Positions 25,107 to 39,900 of a stretch of DNA of 64,000 nucleotides are shown in pieces. The translations under genes and the position numbers were made by a program. The stretch covers positions 48,254,210-48,318,209 of the forward strand of contig JAMXBB010000010.1 of the NCBI GenBank assembly GCA_024138015.1, given 5' to 3'. Each line of letters starts with the position of its first letter. Position 1 is the stretch's first letter. The stretch is from Lumnitzera littorea (Eukaryota; Streptophyta; Magnoliopsida; Myrtales; Combretaceae). The notes below the pieces were generated by a model that saw only the letters and a list, made by a program, of their open reading frames with translations, made no database searches and was not told where the DNA came from.

Positions 25107-28100
25107 GATCAAAGGCTTTAATTTAAGATTGTGGATAACGTAAATTCCAAAAGTCGTAGATAACGACGATGTCTAGATTGCCGGAGCATCATCTAAGAAT
25201 AACCGAGGTTTCTTGTTGAATAATCATAGTGCTTAAAAGAGGGATTACTTGCCCTCAAAATTGAGAACAGCCGGAGACCGTACTGTCGAGGTTTTGTGAA
25301 CTTCTATAGCAACGTTGGTCACCAAATAGGATTTGATTATTTGATTTTACGATCGAGAATATCCAGGCTACGTAAACTATGGAAGAAATGAATCCCTATA
25401 AACAAAGATTACTTGGTTTCATATTTTACAGTCGTGAGGATCTGACCTCTAAGAATTGCAACGAAGTTTTGGAAAAATCTTCCCTCCGCAGTCATCAGAT
25501 TACTAGATTGAATAACTTGGAAAGACAAAAATTCCTTAACTAAGGAGAACAATCCTAAATTACCAAAGCTTCTTTCAAGAAGAACGAATGCACCTATCGG
25601 ATAGCCTATGTTCCCAACAAGTAGGTTACCTTAGATTTTGGAGCCGGATAGCAGAGGTTCCTAATTTAAGGATTCTAGGCAACGTGTTGAAAAAGCTTAG
25701 CTCATAAAAAGAGGAATCGCTTGAATTTACGATTGAGGTTAACATAAATTCAAAAATCCGTAGATAAGGACAGTGCCTAAATTGCCAGGGCTTGTTTCGA
25801 GAATAACCGAGGTTTCTTATTGAAAAAACCTAGCGTCTAAAAGAAGGATTACTTACCCTCAAAATTGAGAACAACTGGGGACTGTACTGTCGGGGTTCTA
25901 CGAACTTTTATAGCAACATTGGTCACCAAATAAGATTTGATTATTTGATTTCACGATCGAGAATATCCAGGCTACGTAAACAATGGAAGAAAAGAATCCC
26001 TAAAAAGTAGGATTACTCGGTTTCATATTTTAAAGTCGTAAGGATCCGTCCATTAAGGATTGCAAAGAAGTTTTGGAAAAATCATCCCTCTACGGTAATC
26101 GGATTACCAGATTGAATTACTTGGAATAACAAAAATTCCTAAACTAAGAAGAACTGGGGCAACTAAATCGCCAAAGCTTCTTTCAAGAAGAATGAATGCA
26201 CCTATCGAATGCCTTATGTTCCCAACAAGTAGGTTACCATGGTTTTAAGAGCTGGATAGCTGAGGTTCGTAATTTAAGGATTCTAGGGAACGTGTTGAAA
26301 AGGATTAACTCATAAAAAGATCAATCACTTTAACATAAGATTGAGGATAACATAAATTCTAAAAGTCGTAGATAACGACGATGTCTAGATTACTGAAGTA
26401 TGATCCGCGAATAACCGAAGTTTCTTGTTTAATAAACATAGCGCCTAAAAGAGGGATTACTTGCCCTCAAAATTGAGAATAGCCGGGGACTGTACTGTCG
26501 GGGTTCTTTGAACTTCTATAGCAACGTAGGTCAATGAATAGGATTTGATTATTTGATTTCACGATCGAGAATATCCAGGCTACGTAAAATATGGAAGAAA
26601 AGAATCCCTAAAAACAAGGATTACTCGGTTTCATATTTCAGAGTCGTAAGGATCCGACCTCTAGGAATTGCAAAGAAGTTTTAGAAAAATCTTCCCTCCG
26701 TGGTCACGGATTACCAGATTGAATAACTTGGAATGACAAAAGTTCCTAAACTAAGGATAATAGAGGCTCCTAAATTGCCAAAGCTTCTTTCAAGTAGAAC
26801 GAATGCACCTATCGGATAGCTTATGTTCCCAATAAGTAGGTTACCTTAGATTTTGGAGCCGGATAGTAGAGGTTCCTAATTTAAGGATTCTAGGGAACGT
26901 ATTGAAAAAGCTTAACTCATAAAAAGAGGAATCGCTTGAATTTACGATTGAGGTTAACATAATTTCAAAAATCCGTAGATAAGGATGGTGCTTAAATTGC
27001 CAGAGCTTGTTCCAAGTATAACTGAGGTTTCTGATTGAAAATACATAGCGTCTAAAAGAAGGATTACTTGCCCTCAAAATTGAGAACAGCCTGGGACCGC
27101 ACTGTCGGAGTTCTATGAACTTCTATAGCAACATTTGTCACCAAATAGGATTTGATTTTTTTATTTTACGATGATGAATATTTAAGCTACATAAACAACA
27201 GAAGAAAAGAATCCGTAAAAAGAAGGATTACTTGGTTTCATATTTTGGAGTCATAAGGATCCGTCCTTTAAGGAATGCAAAGAAGTTTTGGAAAAATCAT
27301 CCCTTTGTAGTAATAGGATTACCAGATTGAATTAATGGAATAACAAAAATTCCTAAACTAAAGAGAACTAAGGCACCTAAATTGCCAAAGCTTCTTTCAA
27401 GAAGAACGAATGCACCTATCGAATTGCCTATGTTCCCAATAAGTAGGTTACCTTAGATTTTGGAGCCGAATAGCAGAGGTTCCTAATTTAAGCAATTTAG
27501 GGAACATGTTGAAAAGGATTAGTACATAAAAAGATCAATGGCTTGAATTTAAGATTGAGGATAACATAAATTCCAAAAGTTGTAGTTAGTGACGACGCCA
27601 AAATTGCCAGAGGATCATCTGAGAATAACCATGGTTTCTTGTTGAATAAGCTTACCGCCTAAAAGAGGGATTACTTGCCCTCAAAATCGAGAAGAGTTGG
27701 GGACCATACTGTCGAGGTTTTGTGAACTTCTATAGCAACGTTGGTCACCAAATAGGATTTGATTATTTGATTTCATGATCAAGAATATCTAGGCGGCGTA
27801 AACTATGCAAGAAAAGAATCCCTTAAAACAAGGATTACTCGGTTTTATATTTTAGAGTCGCGAGGATCCGTCCTCTAAGGATTGCATAGAAGTTTTGGAA
27901 AAATCTTCCCTCTACAGTTATCAGATTGCTAGACTGAATAACTTGGATCACAAAAATTCTAAAACTAAGGAGAATCGAGGCTCCCAAATTGCCAATGCTT
28001 CTTTCAAGATGTACAAATGCACCTATCAGATAGCCTATGTTCCAAATAATTAGGTTACCTTGGTTTTAGCTTTCGGATAGTAGAGGTTCGTAATTTAAGG

Positions 28101-31100
28101 ATTCTAGGGAATGTGTTGAAAAGGATTAGCTCATAAAAAGATCAATGACATTAATTTAAGATTGAGGATAACATAAATTCCAAAAGTCGTAGATAGCGAC
28201 GATGCCTAAATTGCCAGAGCATCATCCAAGAATAAACAAGGTTTCCTGTTGAACAAAAAATAGCGCTTAAAAGAGGGATTACTTGCCCTCAAAATTTGGG
28301 GACCGTATTGTCGGGGTTCTGTGAACTTCTATAGCACGTTAGTCAATAAATAGGATTTGATTATTTGATTTCACGATCGAGAATATGCAGGTTGCATAAA
28401 CTACGGAAGAAATGAAACCCTAAAAACAGGGATTATTCGGTTTCATATTCTAGAGTCGTGAGGATCCATCCTCTAAGGATAGCAAAGAAGTTTTGGAAAA
28501 ATCATCCCTCCACGGTAATTGGATTACCAAATTGAATTACTTAGAATAACAAAAATTCCTAAACAATGGACAAACAAGGCTCCTAAAGTGCCAAAGCTTC
28601 TTTCAAGAAGAACAAATGCACCAATCAAATAACCTATGTTCCCAATAAGTAGGTTACCTTGGATTTTGGATCTGGATAGCAGAGGTTCGTAATTTAAGGA
28701 TTCTAGGGAACGTATTGAAAAAGCTTAGCTCATAAAAGGAGGAATCACTTGAATTTATGATTGTGGTTAACATAAATTCAAAAATCCGTAGTTAAGGATG
28801 GTGCCTAAATTGCTAAAGCTTGTTCCGAGAATAATTGAGGTTTGTTATTGAGAAAACATAATGCCTAAAAGAGGGATTACTTGCCCTCAAAATCTGGGGA
28901 CCATACTGTTAGGGTTCTGTGAACTTCTATAGCAACGTTGGTCACCAAATAGGATTTGATTTTTTGATTTTACGATCGAGAATATCCAGGCTACATAAAC
29001 TACGGAAGAAAAGAAATCCTAAAAGCAAGGATTACTCGATTTCATGTTTTCGAGTCGTGATGATCCATCCTTTAAGGATTACAAAGAAGTTTTGGAAAAA
29101 TCATCCCTCCACGGTTATCGAATTACTTGATTGAATAACTTAGAATGACAAATATTCCTAAAGTAAGGAGAACCGAGGCTGTTAAATTGCCAAAGCTTAT
29201 TTCAAGAAGAACGAATGCACCTATCGAATAGCCTATGTTCCCAAAAAGTAGGCTACCTTGGATTTTGGAGCCGGATAGCAAAGGTTCGTAATTTGTAGAT
29301 TCTAGGGAACATGTTGAAAAGGATTTGCTCATAAAAAGATCAATGGCTTTAATTTAAGATTGTGGATAACATAAATTCCAAAAGTCGTAGATAACGATGA
29401 TGCTTAGATTGCCGAAGCATCATCCGAGAATAACCGACATTTCCTGTTGAATAAACATAGTTCCTAAAAGTGGGATTACTTGCCCTCAAAATTGAGAACA
29501 ACCGGAGACCATACTATCGGGGTTCTGTAAACTTCTATAGCAATGTTGGTCACCAAATAGGATTTGACTATTTGATTTCACGATCGAGAATATCCAGGCT
29601 ACGTAAACTATGGAAGAAAAGAATCCCTAAAAACAAGGATTACTCGGTTTCATATTTTACAATCGTGAGGATCCGACCTCTAAGAATTGCAAAGAAGTTT
29701 TGGAAAAATATTCCCTTCGCTGTCATCAGATTATTAGATTGAATAACTTGGAAAGACAAAAATTCCTTAACTAAGGAGAATAGAGGCTCCTAAATTACCA
29801 AAGCTTCTTTCAAGAAGAACAAATGCACCTATCGGATAGCCTATGTTCCCAACAAGTAGGTTACCTTGGATTTTGGAGTCGGATAGCAGAGGTTCCTAAT
29901 TTAAGGATTCTAGGGAACGTGTTGAAAAAGCTTAGCTCATAAAAAGAGGAATCGCTTGAACTTATGATTAAGGTTAACATAAATTCAAAAATCCGTAGAT
30001 AAGGACGGTGCCTAAATTGCCAGAGCTTGTTTCGAGAATAACCAAGGTTTCTTATTGAAAAAACCTAGCATTTAAAAGAAGGATTACTTGCCCTCAAAAT
30101 TGAGAATAGCTGGGGACTGCACTGTCGAGGTTCTATGAAATTCTATAGCAACATTGGTCACCAAATAAGATTTGATTATTTGATTTCACGATCGATAATA
30201 TCCAGGTTACGTAAACAACGGAAGAAAAGAATCCCTAAAAAGAAGGATTACTCATTTTCGTATTTTAGAGTCGTGAGGATTCGTCCATTAAGGATTGCAA
30301 AGAAGTTTTAGAAAAATCATCCCTCTACGGTAATCGGATTACCAGATTGAATTACTTGGAATAACAAAAATGCCTAAACTAAGGAGAACTAAGGCACCTA
30401 AATTGCCAAAGCTTCTTTCATGAAGAATGAATGCACCTATCGAATGCCTTATGTTCCCAATAAGTAGGTTATCTTGGTGTTAGGAGCCGGATAGCTGAAT
30501 TTCGTAATTTAAGGATTCTAAGGAACGTGTTGAAAAGGATTAGCTCATAAAAAGATCAATCACTTTAAAATAAGATTGAGGATAACATAAATTCCAAAAG
30601 TCGTAGACAACGACGATGTCTAGATTGCTGGAGTATGATCCGAGAATAACCAAGGTTTCTTGTTTAATAAACGTAGCGCCTAAAAGAGGGATTACTTGCC
30701 CTCAAAATTGAAAACAGTAAGGGACCGTACTGTCGAGGTTCTTTGAACTTCTATAGCAACGGAGGTCACCGAATAGGATTTGATTATTTGATTTCACGAT
30801 CGAGAATATCCAGGCTACGTAAAATATGGAAGAAAAGAATCCCTAAAAACAAGGATTACTCGGTTTCATATTTTAGAGTCATGAGGATCCGACCTCTAGG
30901 AATTGCAAAGAAGTTTTGGAAAAATCTTCTCTCCGTGGTCACGGATTACTAGATTGAATAACTTGGAATGACAAAAATTCCTAAACTAAGGATAATGGAG
31001 CCTCCTAAATTGCCAAAGCTTCTTTCAAGAAGAACGAATGCACCTATCGGATAGCCTATGTTCCCAATAAGTATGTTACCTTAGATTTTGGAGCCAGATA

Positions 31101-33400
31101 GCAGAGGTTCCTAATTTAAGGATTCTAGGGAACATGTTGAAAAAGCTTAACTCATAAAAAGAGGAATCGCTTAAATTTACGATTGAGGTTAACATAAATT
31201 CAAAAATCCGTAGATAAGGATAGTGCCTAAATTGCTAATGCTTGTTCCGAGTATAACTGAGGTTTGTTATTGAAAAAACATAGCGTCTAAAAAAGGGATT
31301 ACTTGCCCTCAAAATTGAGAACAACCGGAGACCGCACTGTCGGGGTTCTATGAACTTCTATAGCAATGTTTGTAACCAAATAGGATTTGATTTTTTGATT
31401 TGACAATCATGAATATCTAAGCTACGTAAACAACGGAAGAAAAGAATCCCTAAAAAGAAGGATTACTCGGTTTCATATTTTGGAGTCGTAAGGATCTGTC
31501 CTTTAAGGATTGCAAAGAAGTTTAGGAAAAATCATCCCTCTGTAGTAATTGGATTACCAGATTGAATTAATGGAATAACAAAAATTCCTAAACTAAGGAG
31601 AACCGAGGCACCTAAATTGCCAAAGCTTCTTTCAAGAAGAACGAATGCACCTATCGGATAGCCTATGTTCCCAATAAGTAGGTTACCTTGGATTTTGGAA
31701 TCGGATAGTAGAGGTTCCTAATTTAAGGATTCTAAGGAACGTGTTGAAAAGGTTTAGCTCATAAAAGATCAATGACTTTAATTTAAGATTAGGGATAACA
31801 TAAATTCCAAAAGTCATAGATAGTGACAATGCCTAAATTGCTAAAGCATCATTCAAGAATAGCTGAGGTTTCTTATTGAATAAGCTTACTACCTAAAAGA
31901 GGCATTACTTGCCCTCAAAATTGAGAAGAGTCGAGAACCGTACTATCGAGGTTTTGTGAACTTCTATAGCAACGTTGGTTTCCAAATAGGATTTGATTAT
32001 TTGATTTCACAATCGAGAATATCTAGGCGACATAAACTATTCAGGAAAAGAATCCCTTAAAACAGGGATTACTCGGTTTCATATTTTAGAGTCGTGAGGA
32101 TCCGTCCTCTAAGGATTGCAAAGAAGTTTTGGAAAAATCTTCCCTCCACGATTATCAGATTACTAGATTGAATAACTTGGATCATAAAAATTCTAAAACT
32201 AAGGAGAACCAAGGCTCCCAAATTGCCAATGCTTCTTTCAAGAAGAACAAATGCACCTATCAGATGGCCCATGTTCCTAATAATTAGGTTACCTTGGTTT
32301 TAGGAGCTAGATAGTAGAGGTTCGTAATTTAAGGATTCTAGGGAACATGTTGAAAAGGATTAGCTCATAAAAAGATCAATGGCATTAATTTAAGATTGAG
32401 GATAACATAAATTCCAAAAGTCGTAGATAGCGACGATGCCTAAATTGCTAGAGCATCATTCAAGAATAAACAAGGTTTCTTATTGAATAAACTTAGCACC
32501 TAAAAGAGGGATTACTTGCCCCCAAAATTGAGAACAGCCAGGTACTGTACTGTCGGGGTTCTGTGAACTTCTATACCAACGTTGGTCACTAAATAGGATT
32601 TGATTATTTGATTTCACGATCGAGAATATGCAAGTTGCATAAACTACGGAAGAAAAGAAACCCTAAAAACAAGGATTACTCGATTTCTTATTCTTGAGTC
32701 GTGAGGATCCATCCTCTAAGGATAGCAAAGAAGTTTTGGAAAAATCATCCCTCCACGGTAATTGGATTACCAGATTGAATTACTTGGAATAACAAAAATT
32801 CCTAAACTATGGAGAACCGAGGCTCCTAAATTGCCAAAGCTTCTTTCAAGAAGAACAAATGCACCAATCAGATAACCTATGTTCCCAATAAGTAGGTTAC
32901 CTTGGATTTTGGATCCGGATAGTAGAGGTTCATAAATTAAGGATTCTAGGGAACGTATTGAAAAAGCTTAGCTCATAAAAAGGGGAATCACTTGAATTAA
33001 TGATTGTGGTTAACATAAATTCAAAAATCCGTAGTTAAGGATGGTGCCTAAATTGCTAGAGCTTGTTCCGAGAATAACCGAGGTTTGTTATTGAAAAAAC
33101 ATAGCGCCTAAAAGAGGGATTACTTGTCCTCAAAATCTGGGGACCGTACTGTCGGGGTTCTGTAAACTTCTATTGCAACGTTGGTCACCAAATAGGATTT
33201 GATTTTTTGATCTCATGATCGGGAATATCCAGGCTACGTAAACTACGGAAGAAAAGAAATCCTAAAAGCAAGGATTACTCGGTTTCATGTTTTTGAGTCG
33301 TGGTGATCCGTCCTATAAGGATTGCAAAGAGGTTTAGGAAAAATCATCCCTCCGCGGTAATCGGATTAACAGATTGAACTACTTGGAATAACAAAAATTC
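25107..33400. repeat. Heptameric higher-order repeat, two copies (~4.235 kb)
   Basis: Variants recur at constant spacing: GATTGTGGATAAC at 25127 and 29358 (4231), TGATCCG after GAGTA or AAGTA at 26401 and 30636 (4235), ATGAATAT with CTAAGC or TTAAGC at 27173 and 31408 (4235), and GAATATGCAGGTTGC or its variant at 28381 and 32623 (4242). Seven monomers of 605 bp fit 4235 bp. A partial third copy seems to begin near 34185 (GATTGTGGATAAC again), displaced by eight monomers. Confidence 0.8.
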
Positions 33401-34789
33401 CTAAACTAAGGAGAATCAAGGCTCCTAAATTGCCAACGCTTCTTTCAAGAAGAACGAATGCACCTATTGGATAGGCTATGTTCCTAAAAAGTAGGATACC
33501 TTGGATTTTGGAGCTTGATAGCAAAGATTCGTATTTTAAGGATTCTAAGGAAAGTGTTGAAAAAGCATAGCTCATAAAAAGAAGAATCGCTTGAATTGAT
33601 GATTGAGGTTAATATAAATTCAAAAATACGTAACAAATGAAGGTGCGTAAATTCCCAGAGCTTGTTTCGAGAATAATAGTGGTTTGCTATTGAAAAAGCA
33701 TAGCGCCTAAAAGAGGGATTACTTGCCCTCAAAATCTAGGGACCATACTGTCGAGGTTCTGTGAACTTCTATAGCAACGTTGGTTACCAAATAGGATTTG
33801 ATTTTTTGATCTCATGATCAGGAATATCCAGGCTACGTAAACTATGGAAGAAAAGAAATCCTAAAAGCAAGGATTACTCGGTTTCATGTTTTCGAGTCGT
33901 GGTGATCCGTCCTTTAAGGATTACAAAGAAGTTTTGGAAAAATCTCCCCTCTACGTTCATCGAATTACTTGATTGAATAACTTAGAATGACAAATATTCC
34001 TAAAGTAAGGAGAACCGAGGCTGTTAAATTGCCAAAGCTTATTTCAAGAAGAACGAATGCACCTATCGGATAGCCTATGTTCCCAAAAAGTAGGTTACCA
34101 TGGATTTTGGAGTTAGATAGTAGAGGTTCGTTATTTATGGATTCTAGGGAACATGTTGAAAAGGATTTGCTCATAAAAAGATCAATGGCTTTTATTTAAG
34201 ATTGTGGATAACATAAAATCCAAAAGTCATAGATAACGACGATGTCTAGATTGCCGGAGCATCATCTGAGAATAACCAACGTTTCTTGTTGAATAAACAT
34301 AGTGCCTAAAAGAGGGATTACTTGCCCTCAAAATTGAGAACAGCCGGGGACCGTACTGTCGGGGTTCTATGAACTTCTATAGCAACGTTGGTCACCGAAT
34401 AGGATTTGATTATTTGATTTCAGGATCAAGAATATCTAGGCTACATAAACTATGGAAGAAAAGAATCCCTAAAAACAAGGATTACTTGGTTTCATATTTT
34501 ACAGTCGTGAGGATCCGACCTCTAAGAATTGCAAAGAAGTTTTGTTAAAATCTTCCCTCCACGGCCATCAGATTTTTAGATTGAATAACTTAGAAAGACA
34601 AAAATTCCTTAACTAAGGAGAACAGAGGCTCCTAAATTACCAAAGCTTCATTCAAGAAAAACGAATGCACCTATCGGATAGCCTATGTTCCCAACAAGTA
34701 GGTTACCTTGGATTTTGGAGCCGGATAGCAGAGGTTCGTAATTTATGGATTCTAGGGAACATGTTGAAAAGGATTAGCTCATAAAAAGA

Positions 34790-36000
34790 TCAATGGCTTT
34801 AATTTATGATTGAGGATAACATGAATTCCAAAAGTTGTTGATAGCGAAGATGCCTAAATTGCTAGAGCTTGTTCCAAGAATAACCGACGTTTCGTGTTGA
34901 AAAAACTTTGCACCTAAAAGAGGGATTACTTGCCGTCAAAATTGAGAACAGTAGGGGACCGTAGTGTCGTCATTCTGCGAACTTTTATAGCAACGTTAGT
35001 CACCAAATAGGATTTGATTATTTGATTTCACGATCGAGAATATCCAGGCTACGTAAACTACGGAAGAAAAGAAACCTTAAAAACAAGGATTACTCCGTTT
35101 CATATTTTAGAGTCGTGAGGATCCGTCCTCTAAGGATTGCAAAGAGGTTTAGGAAAAATCATCCCTTCGCGGTAATCAGATTAACAGATTGAATTACTTA
35201 GAATAACAAAAATTCCTAAACTAAGGAGAATCGAGGCTCCTAAATTGCCAATGCTTCTTTCATGAAGAACGAATGCACCTATCAGATAGCCTATGTTCCC
35301 AATAAGTAGGTTACCTTGGTTTTAGGAGCCGGATAGCAGAGATTCGTAATTTAAGGATTTTAGGGAACATGTTGAGAAGGTTTAGCTCATAAAAAGCTCA
35401 ATGGCTTTAATTTATGATTGAGGATAACATGAATTCCAAAAGTTGTTGATAGCGAAGATGCCTAAATTGCTAGAGCTTGTTCCAAGAATAACCGACGTTT
35501 CGTGTTGAAAAAACTTTGCACTTAAAAGAGGGATTACTTGCCGTCAAAATTGAGAACAGTAGGGGACCGTAGTGTCGTCATTCTGCGAACTTTTGTAGCA
35601 ACGTTAGTCACCAAATAGGATTTGATTATTTGATTTCACGATCGAGAATATCCAGGCTACGTAAACTACGGAAGAAAAGAAACCTTAAAAACAAGGATTA
35701 CTCCGTTTCATATTTTAGAGTCGTGAGGATCCGTCCTCTAAGGATTGCGAAGAGGTTTAGGAAAAATCATCCCTTTGTGGTAATTGGATTAATAGATTGA
35801 ATTACTTAGAATAACAAAAATTCCTAAACTAAGGAGAATCGAGGCTCCTAAATTGCTAATGCTTCTTTCAAGAAGAACAAATGCACCTATCAGATAGCCT
35901 ATGTTCCCAATAAGTAGGTTACCTTGGTTTTAGGAGCCGGATAGCAGAGATTCGTAATTTAAGGATTTTAGGGAACATGTTGAGAAGGTTTAGCTCATAA
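34790..36000. repeat. Two adjacent near-identical monomers
   Basis: The monomers starting near 34790 and 35395 share a set of otherwise rare variants: AACATGAATTCCAAAAGTTG, GATAGCGAAGATGCC, CGACGTTTCGTGTTG, CTTTGCAC or CTTTGCACT, and GTAGTGTCGTCATTCTGCG. Few differences are visible over ~600 bp. This is the clearest recent single-monomer duplication in the window. Confidence 0.8.
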
Positions 36001-36940
36001 AAGATCAATGACTTTAATTTAAGATTGAGGATAACATAAATTCCAAAAGTCGTAGATAGTGACTATGCCTAAATTGCTAGAGCATCATCTGAGAATAGCT
36101 GAGGTTTCTTGTTGAATAAACTTAGCGTCTTAAAGAGGGATTACATGCCCTCAAAATTGAGAACAGTCGGGGACCATGATGTCGGGGTTCTGTGAACTTC
36201 TATAGCAACGTTGGTCACCAAGTAGGATTTGATTATATGATTTCACGATCGAGAATATCTAGGTTACGTAAACTATGGAAGAAAAGAATCACTAAAAACA
36301 AGGATTACTCGGTTTCATATTTTAGATTTGTAAGGATCCGCCCTCTAATGCTTGCAAAGAACTTTTGGAAAAATCATCCCTTCGCGGTAATCGGATTACC
36401 AAATTGAATTACTTAGAATGACAAAAATTCCTAAACTAAGGAGAACCAAGGATCCTAAATTGCAAAAACTTTTTTCAAGAAGAACGAATGTACCTATCGA
36501 ATAGCCTATGTTCCCAATAAGAATGTCACCTTGGTTTTAGGAGCTGAATAGCAGAGGTTCATAATTTAAGGATTCTAGGGAACGCGTTGAAAAGGATTAG
36601 CTCATAAAAAGATAAATGGCTTAAATTTAATATTGAGGATAACATAAATTGCAAAACTCATAGATAGCGATGATGCCTAAATTGCCAAAGCATCATCTGA
36701 GAATAATCGAGGTTTCTTGTGGAATAAACTCAACGCATAATTGGCGAGATTACTTGCCCTAAAAAATGAAAACAGCCAGGGACTGTGCTGTTGGGGTTCT
36801 GTGAACTTCTGTAGCAACGTTGGTCACCAAATAGGATTTTATTATTTGATTTCACGATCGAGAATATCCAGGCTATGTAAACTACGGAAGAAAAGAAACC
36901 CTAAAAACAAGGATTACTGGGTTTCATATTTTAGAGTCAT

Positions 36941-36954
36941 GAGGATCCGTCCTC
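36941..36954. other. Dyad GAGGA-TCCG-TCCTC in S3 (example of a recurring element)
   Basis: A 5 bp inverted repeat with a 4-base loop, found after TTTTAGAGTCGT in most monomers, with variants such as GAGGATCTGTCCTC that keep the arms. It is the most GC-rich spot of the monomer. Confidence 0.7.
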
Positions 36955-39900
36955 TAAGGATTGCAAAGAGGTTTAGGAAAAATCATCCCTCTGCGGTAAT
37001 CGAATTAACAGATTGAACTACTTGGAATAACAAAAATTCCTAAACTAAGGAGAATCAAGGCTCCTAAATTGCCAATGCTTCTTTCAAGAAGAACGAATGC
37101 ACCTATCGGATAGGCTATGTTCCTTAAAAGTAGGATACCTTGGATTTTGGAGCCAGATAGCAGAGATTCGTATTTTAAGGATCCTAAGGAAAGTGTTGAA
37201 AAAGCATAGCTCATAAAAAGAAGAATCGCTTGAATTGAAGATTGAGGTTAACATAAATTCAAAAATCCGTAGCAAATGAAGGTGCCTAAATTGCCAAAGC
37301 TTGTTCCGAGAATAACCAAGGTTTCTTACTAAATAAAGTTAGTGCCTAAAAGGGGAATTACTTACCCTCAAAATTTAAAACAGCTGGGGACCGTACTGTT
37401 GGAGTTCTGTCAACTACTATAGCAACATCGGTCACCAAATAGGATTTGATTATTTGATTTCATGATCGAGAATATCCAGGCTACGTAAACTACAGAAGAA
37501 AAGAATCCCTAAAAATAAGGATTACTTGGCTTCATATTTTAGAGTCGTGAGGATTCGCCCTCTAAGGATTGCAAAGAAGTTTTGGAAAAATCATCCCTCC
37601 GTGGTAATCGGATTACGAGATTGAATTACTTGGAATAACAAAAATTCCTGAACTATGGAGAACCGAGGCTCCTAAATTGCCAAAGCTTCTTTCAAGAAGA
37701 ACGAATGCAACTATCGGATAGCCTATGTTACCAAAAAGTAGGTTACCATGGATTTTGGAGCTGGATAGTAGAGGTTTGTAATTTATGGATTTTAGGTAAC
37801 GTATTGAAATGGATTAGCTCATAAAAAGATCAATGGCTTTAATTTAAGATTGAGGATAGCATATATTCCAAAAGTCATAAACAGCGAGGATGCCTAAATT
37901 GCCAGTGCATCATCCGAGAATAACCGAGGTTTCCTGTTGAATAAACATAGCGCCTAAAAGAGGGATTACTTGCCCTCAAAATTAAGAATAGCCAGGGACC
38001 GTGCTGTCGGGGTTCTGTGAACTTCTATAGTAACATTGGTCACCAAATAGGATTTTATTATTTGATTTCATAATCGAGAATATCCAGGCTACATAAACTA
38101 TGGAAGAAAAGAAACCCTAAAAACAAGGATTACTCGGTTTCTTATTTTAGAGTCGTGAGGATCCGTCCTCTAAGGATTGCAAAGAGGTTTAGGAAAAATC
38201 ATCCCTTCGCGGTAATCAGAATAACAGATTGAATTACTTGGAATTACAAAAATTCATAAACTAAGCAGAACCGAGTCTCCTAAATTGCCAACTCTCCTTT
38301 CAAGAAGAGCGAATACACTTATCGGATAGCCTATGTCCCTAAAAAGTAGGATACCTTAGATTTTGTAGCTGGATAGCAGAGATTCGTATTTTAAGGATTC
38401 TAGGGAAAGTGTTGAAAAAGCGTAGCTCATAAAAAGGAAGAATCGCTTGAATTTACTATTGAGGTTAACATAAATTCAAAAATTCGTAGCAAATGAGGAT
38501 GCCTAAATTGCCAGAGCATCATTCGAGAATAACCGAGGTTTCTTGTTGAATAAACATAGCACCTAAAAGAGGGATTACTTGCCCTCAAAATTGAGAAAAG
38601 CCGAAGACTGAACGGTTAGGGTTCTGTGAACTTCTATAGCAACGTTGGTCACCAAATAAGATTTGATTATTTGATTGCACAATGAAGAAAATCCAGGCTA
38701 CGTAAATTATGGAAGAAAAGAATCCCTAAAACAATGATTACTCGGTTTCATATTTTAGAGCCATTAGGATCCGTCCTCTAAGGATTGCAAAGAAGTTTTG
38801 CAAATATCATCCCTTTGCAGTAATCGAATTACCAAATTGAATTACTTGGAATAACAAAAATTCCTAAACTAAGGAGAACCAAGGCTCCTAAATTGCCAAA
38901 GCTTCTTTCAAGAAGAACGAATGCACCTATCGGAAAGCCCATGTTACCAAAAAGTAGGTTACCTTAGATTTTGAAGCCGGATTGTAGAGGTTCGTAATTT
39001 ATGGATTTTAGGGAACGTATTGAAATGGATTAACTCATAAAAAGATCAATGGCTTTAATTTAAGATTGAGGATAGCATATATTCCAAAAGTCGTAGATAA
39101 CGAGGATGCCTAAATTGCCAAAGCATCATCCGAGAATAACCAAGGTTTCTTGTTGAATAAACTGAGCGCTTAAAAGAAGGATTACTTGCCCTCAAAATTA
39201 AGAATAGCCAGGGACCGTGCTGTCGAGGTTCTGTGAACTTCTATAGCAACGTTGGTCACCAAATAAGATTTTATTATTTGATTTCACGATCAAGAATATC
39301 CAAGCACCGTTAACTATGGATGAAAAGAATCCCTAAAAACAAGTATTACTTGGTTTCATATTTTAGAGTCACGAGGATCCGTCCTCTAAGGATTGTAAAG
39401 ATGTTTTGGAAAAATCTTCCCTCCACGGTCATTGGATTACCAGATTGAATAACTTAGAATGACAAAAATTACTAAACTAAGGAGAATCGAGGATCCTGAA
39501 TTGCCAAAGCTTCTTTCAAGAAGAACAAATGCATCTATCGAATAGCCTATGTTCCCAATAAGTAAGTTACCTTGGTTTTAGGAGCCGGATAGCAGAGCTT
39601 CGTAATTTAAGGATTCTAGGGAACATGTTGAAAAGGATTAGCACATAAAAAGATCAATGGCTTTAATTTAAAATTGAAGATAACATAAATTCTAAAAGTC
39701 GAAGATAGCGATGATGCCTGAATTGCTAGACCATCATCCGAGAATAACCGAGGTTTCTTGTTGAATAAACTGAGCACCTGAAAGAGGCATTACATGCCCT
39801 CAAGGTTGAGAATAGCCAGGGATCGTAATTTTGGGGTTTTGTGAACTTCTACAGCAACGTTGGTCACCAAATAGGATTTGATTATTTCATATCACGATCG

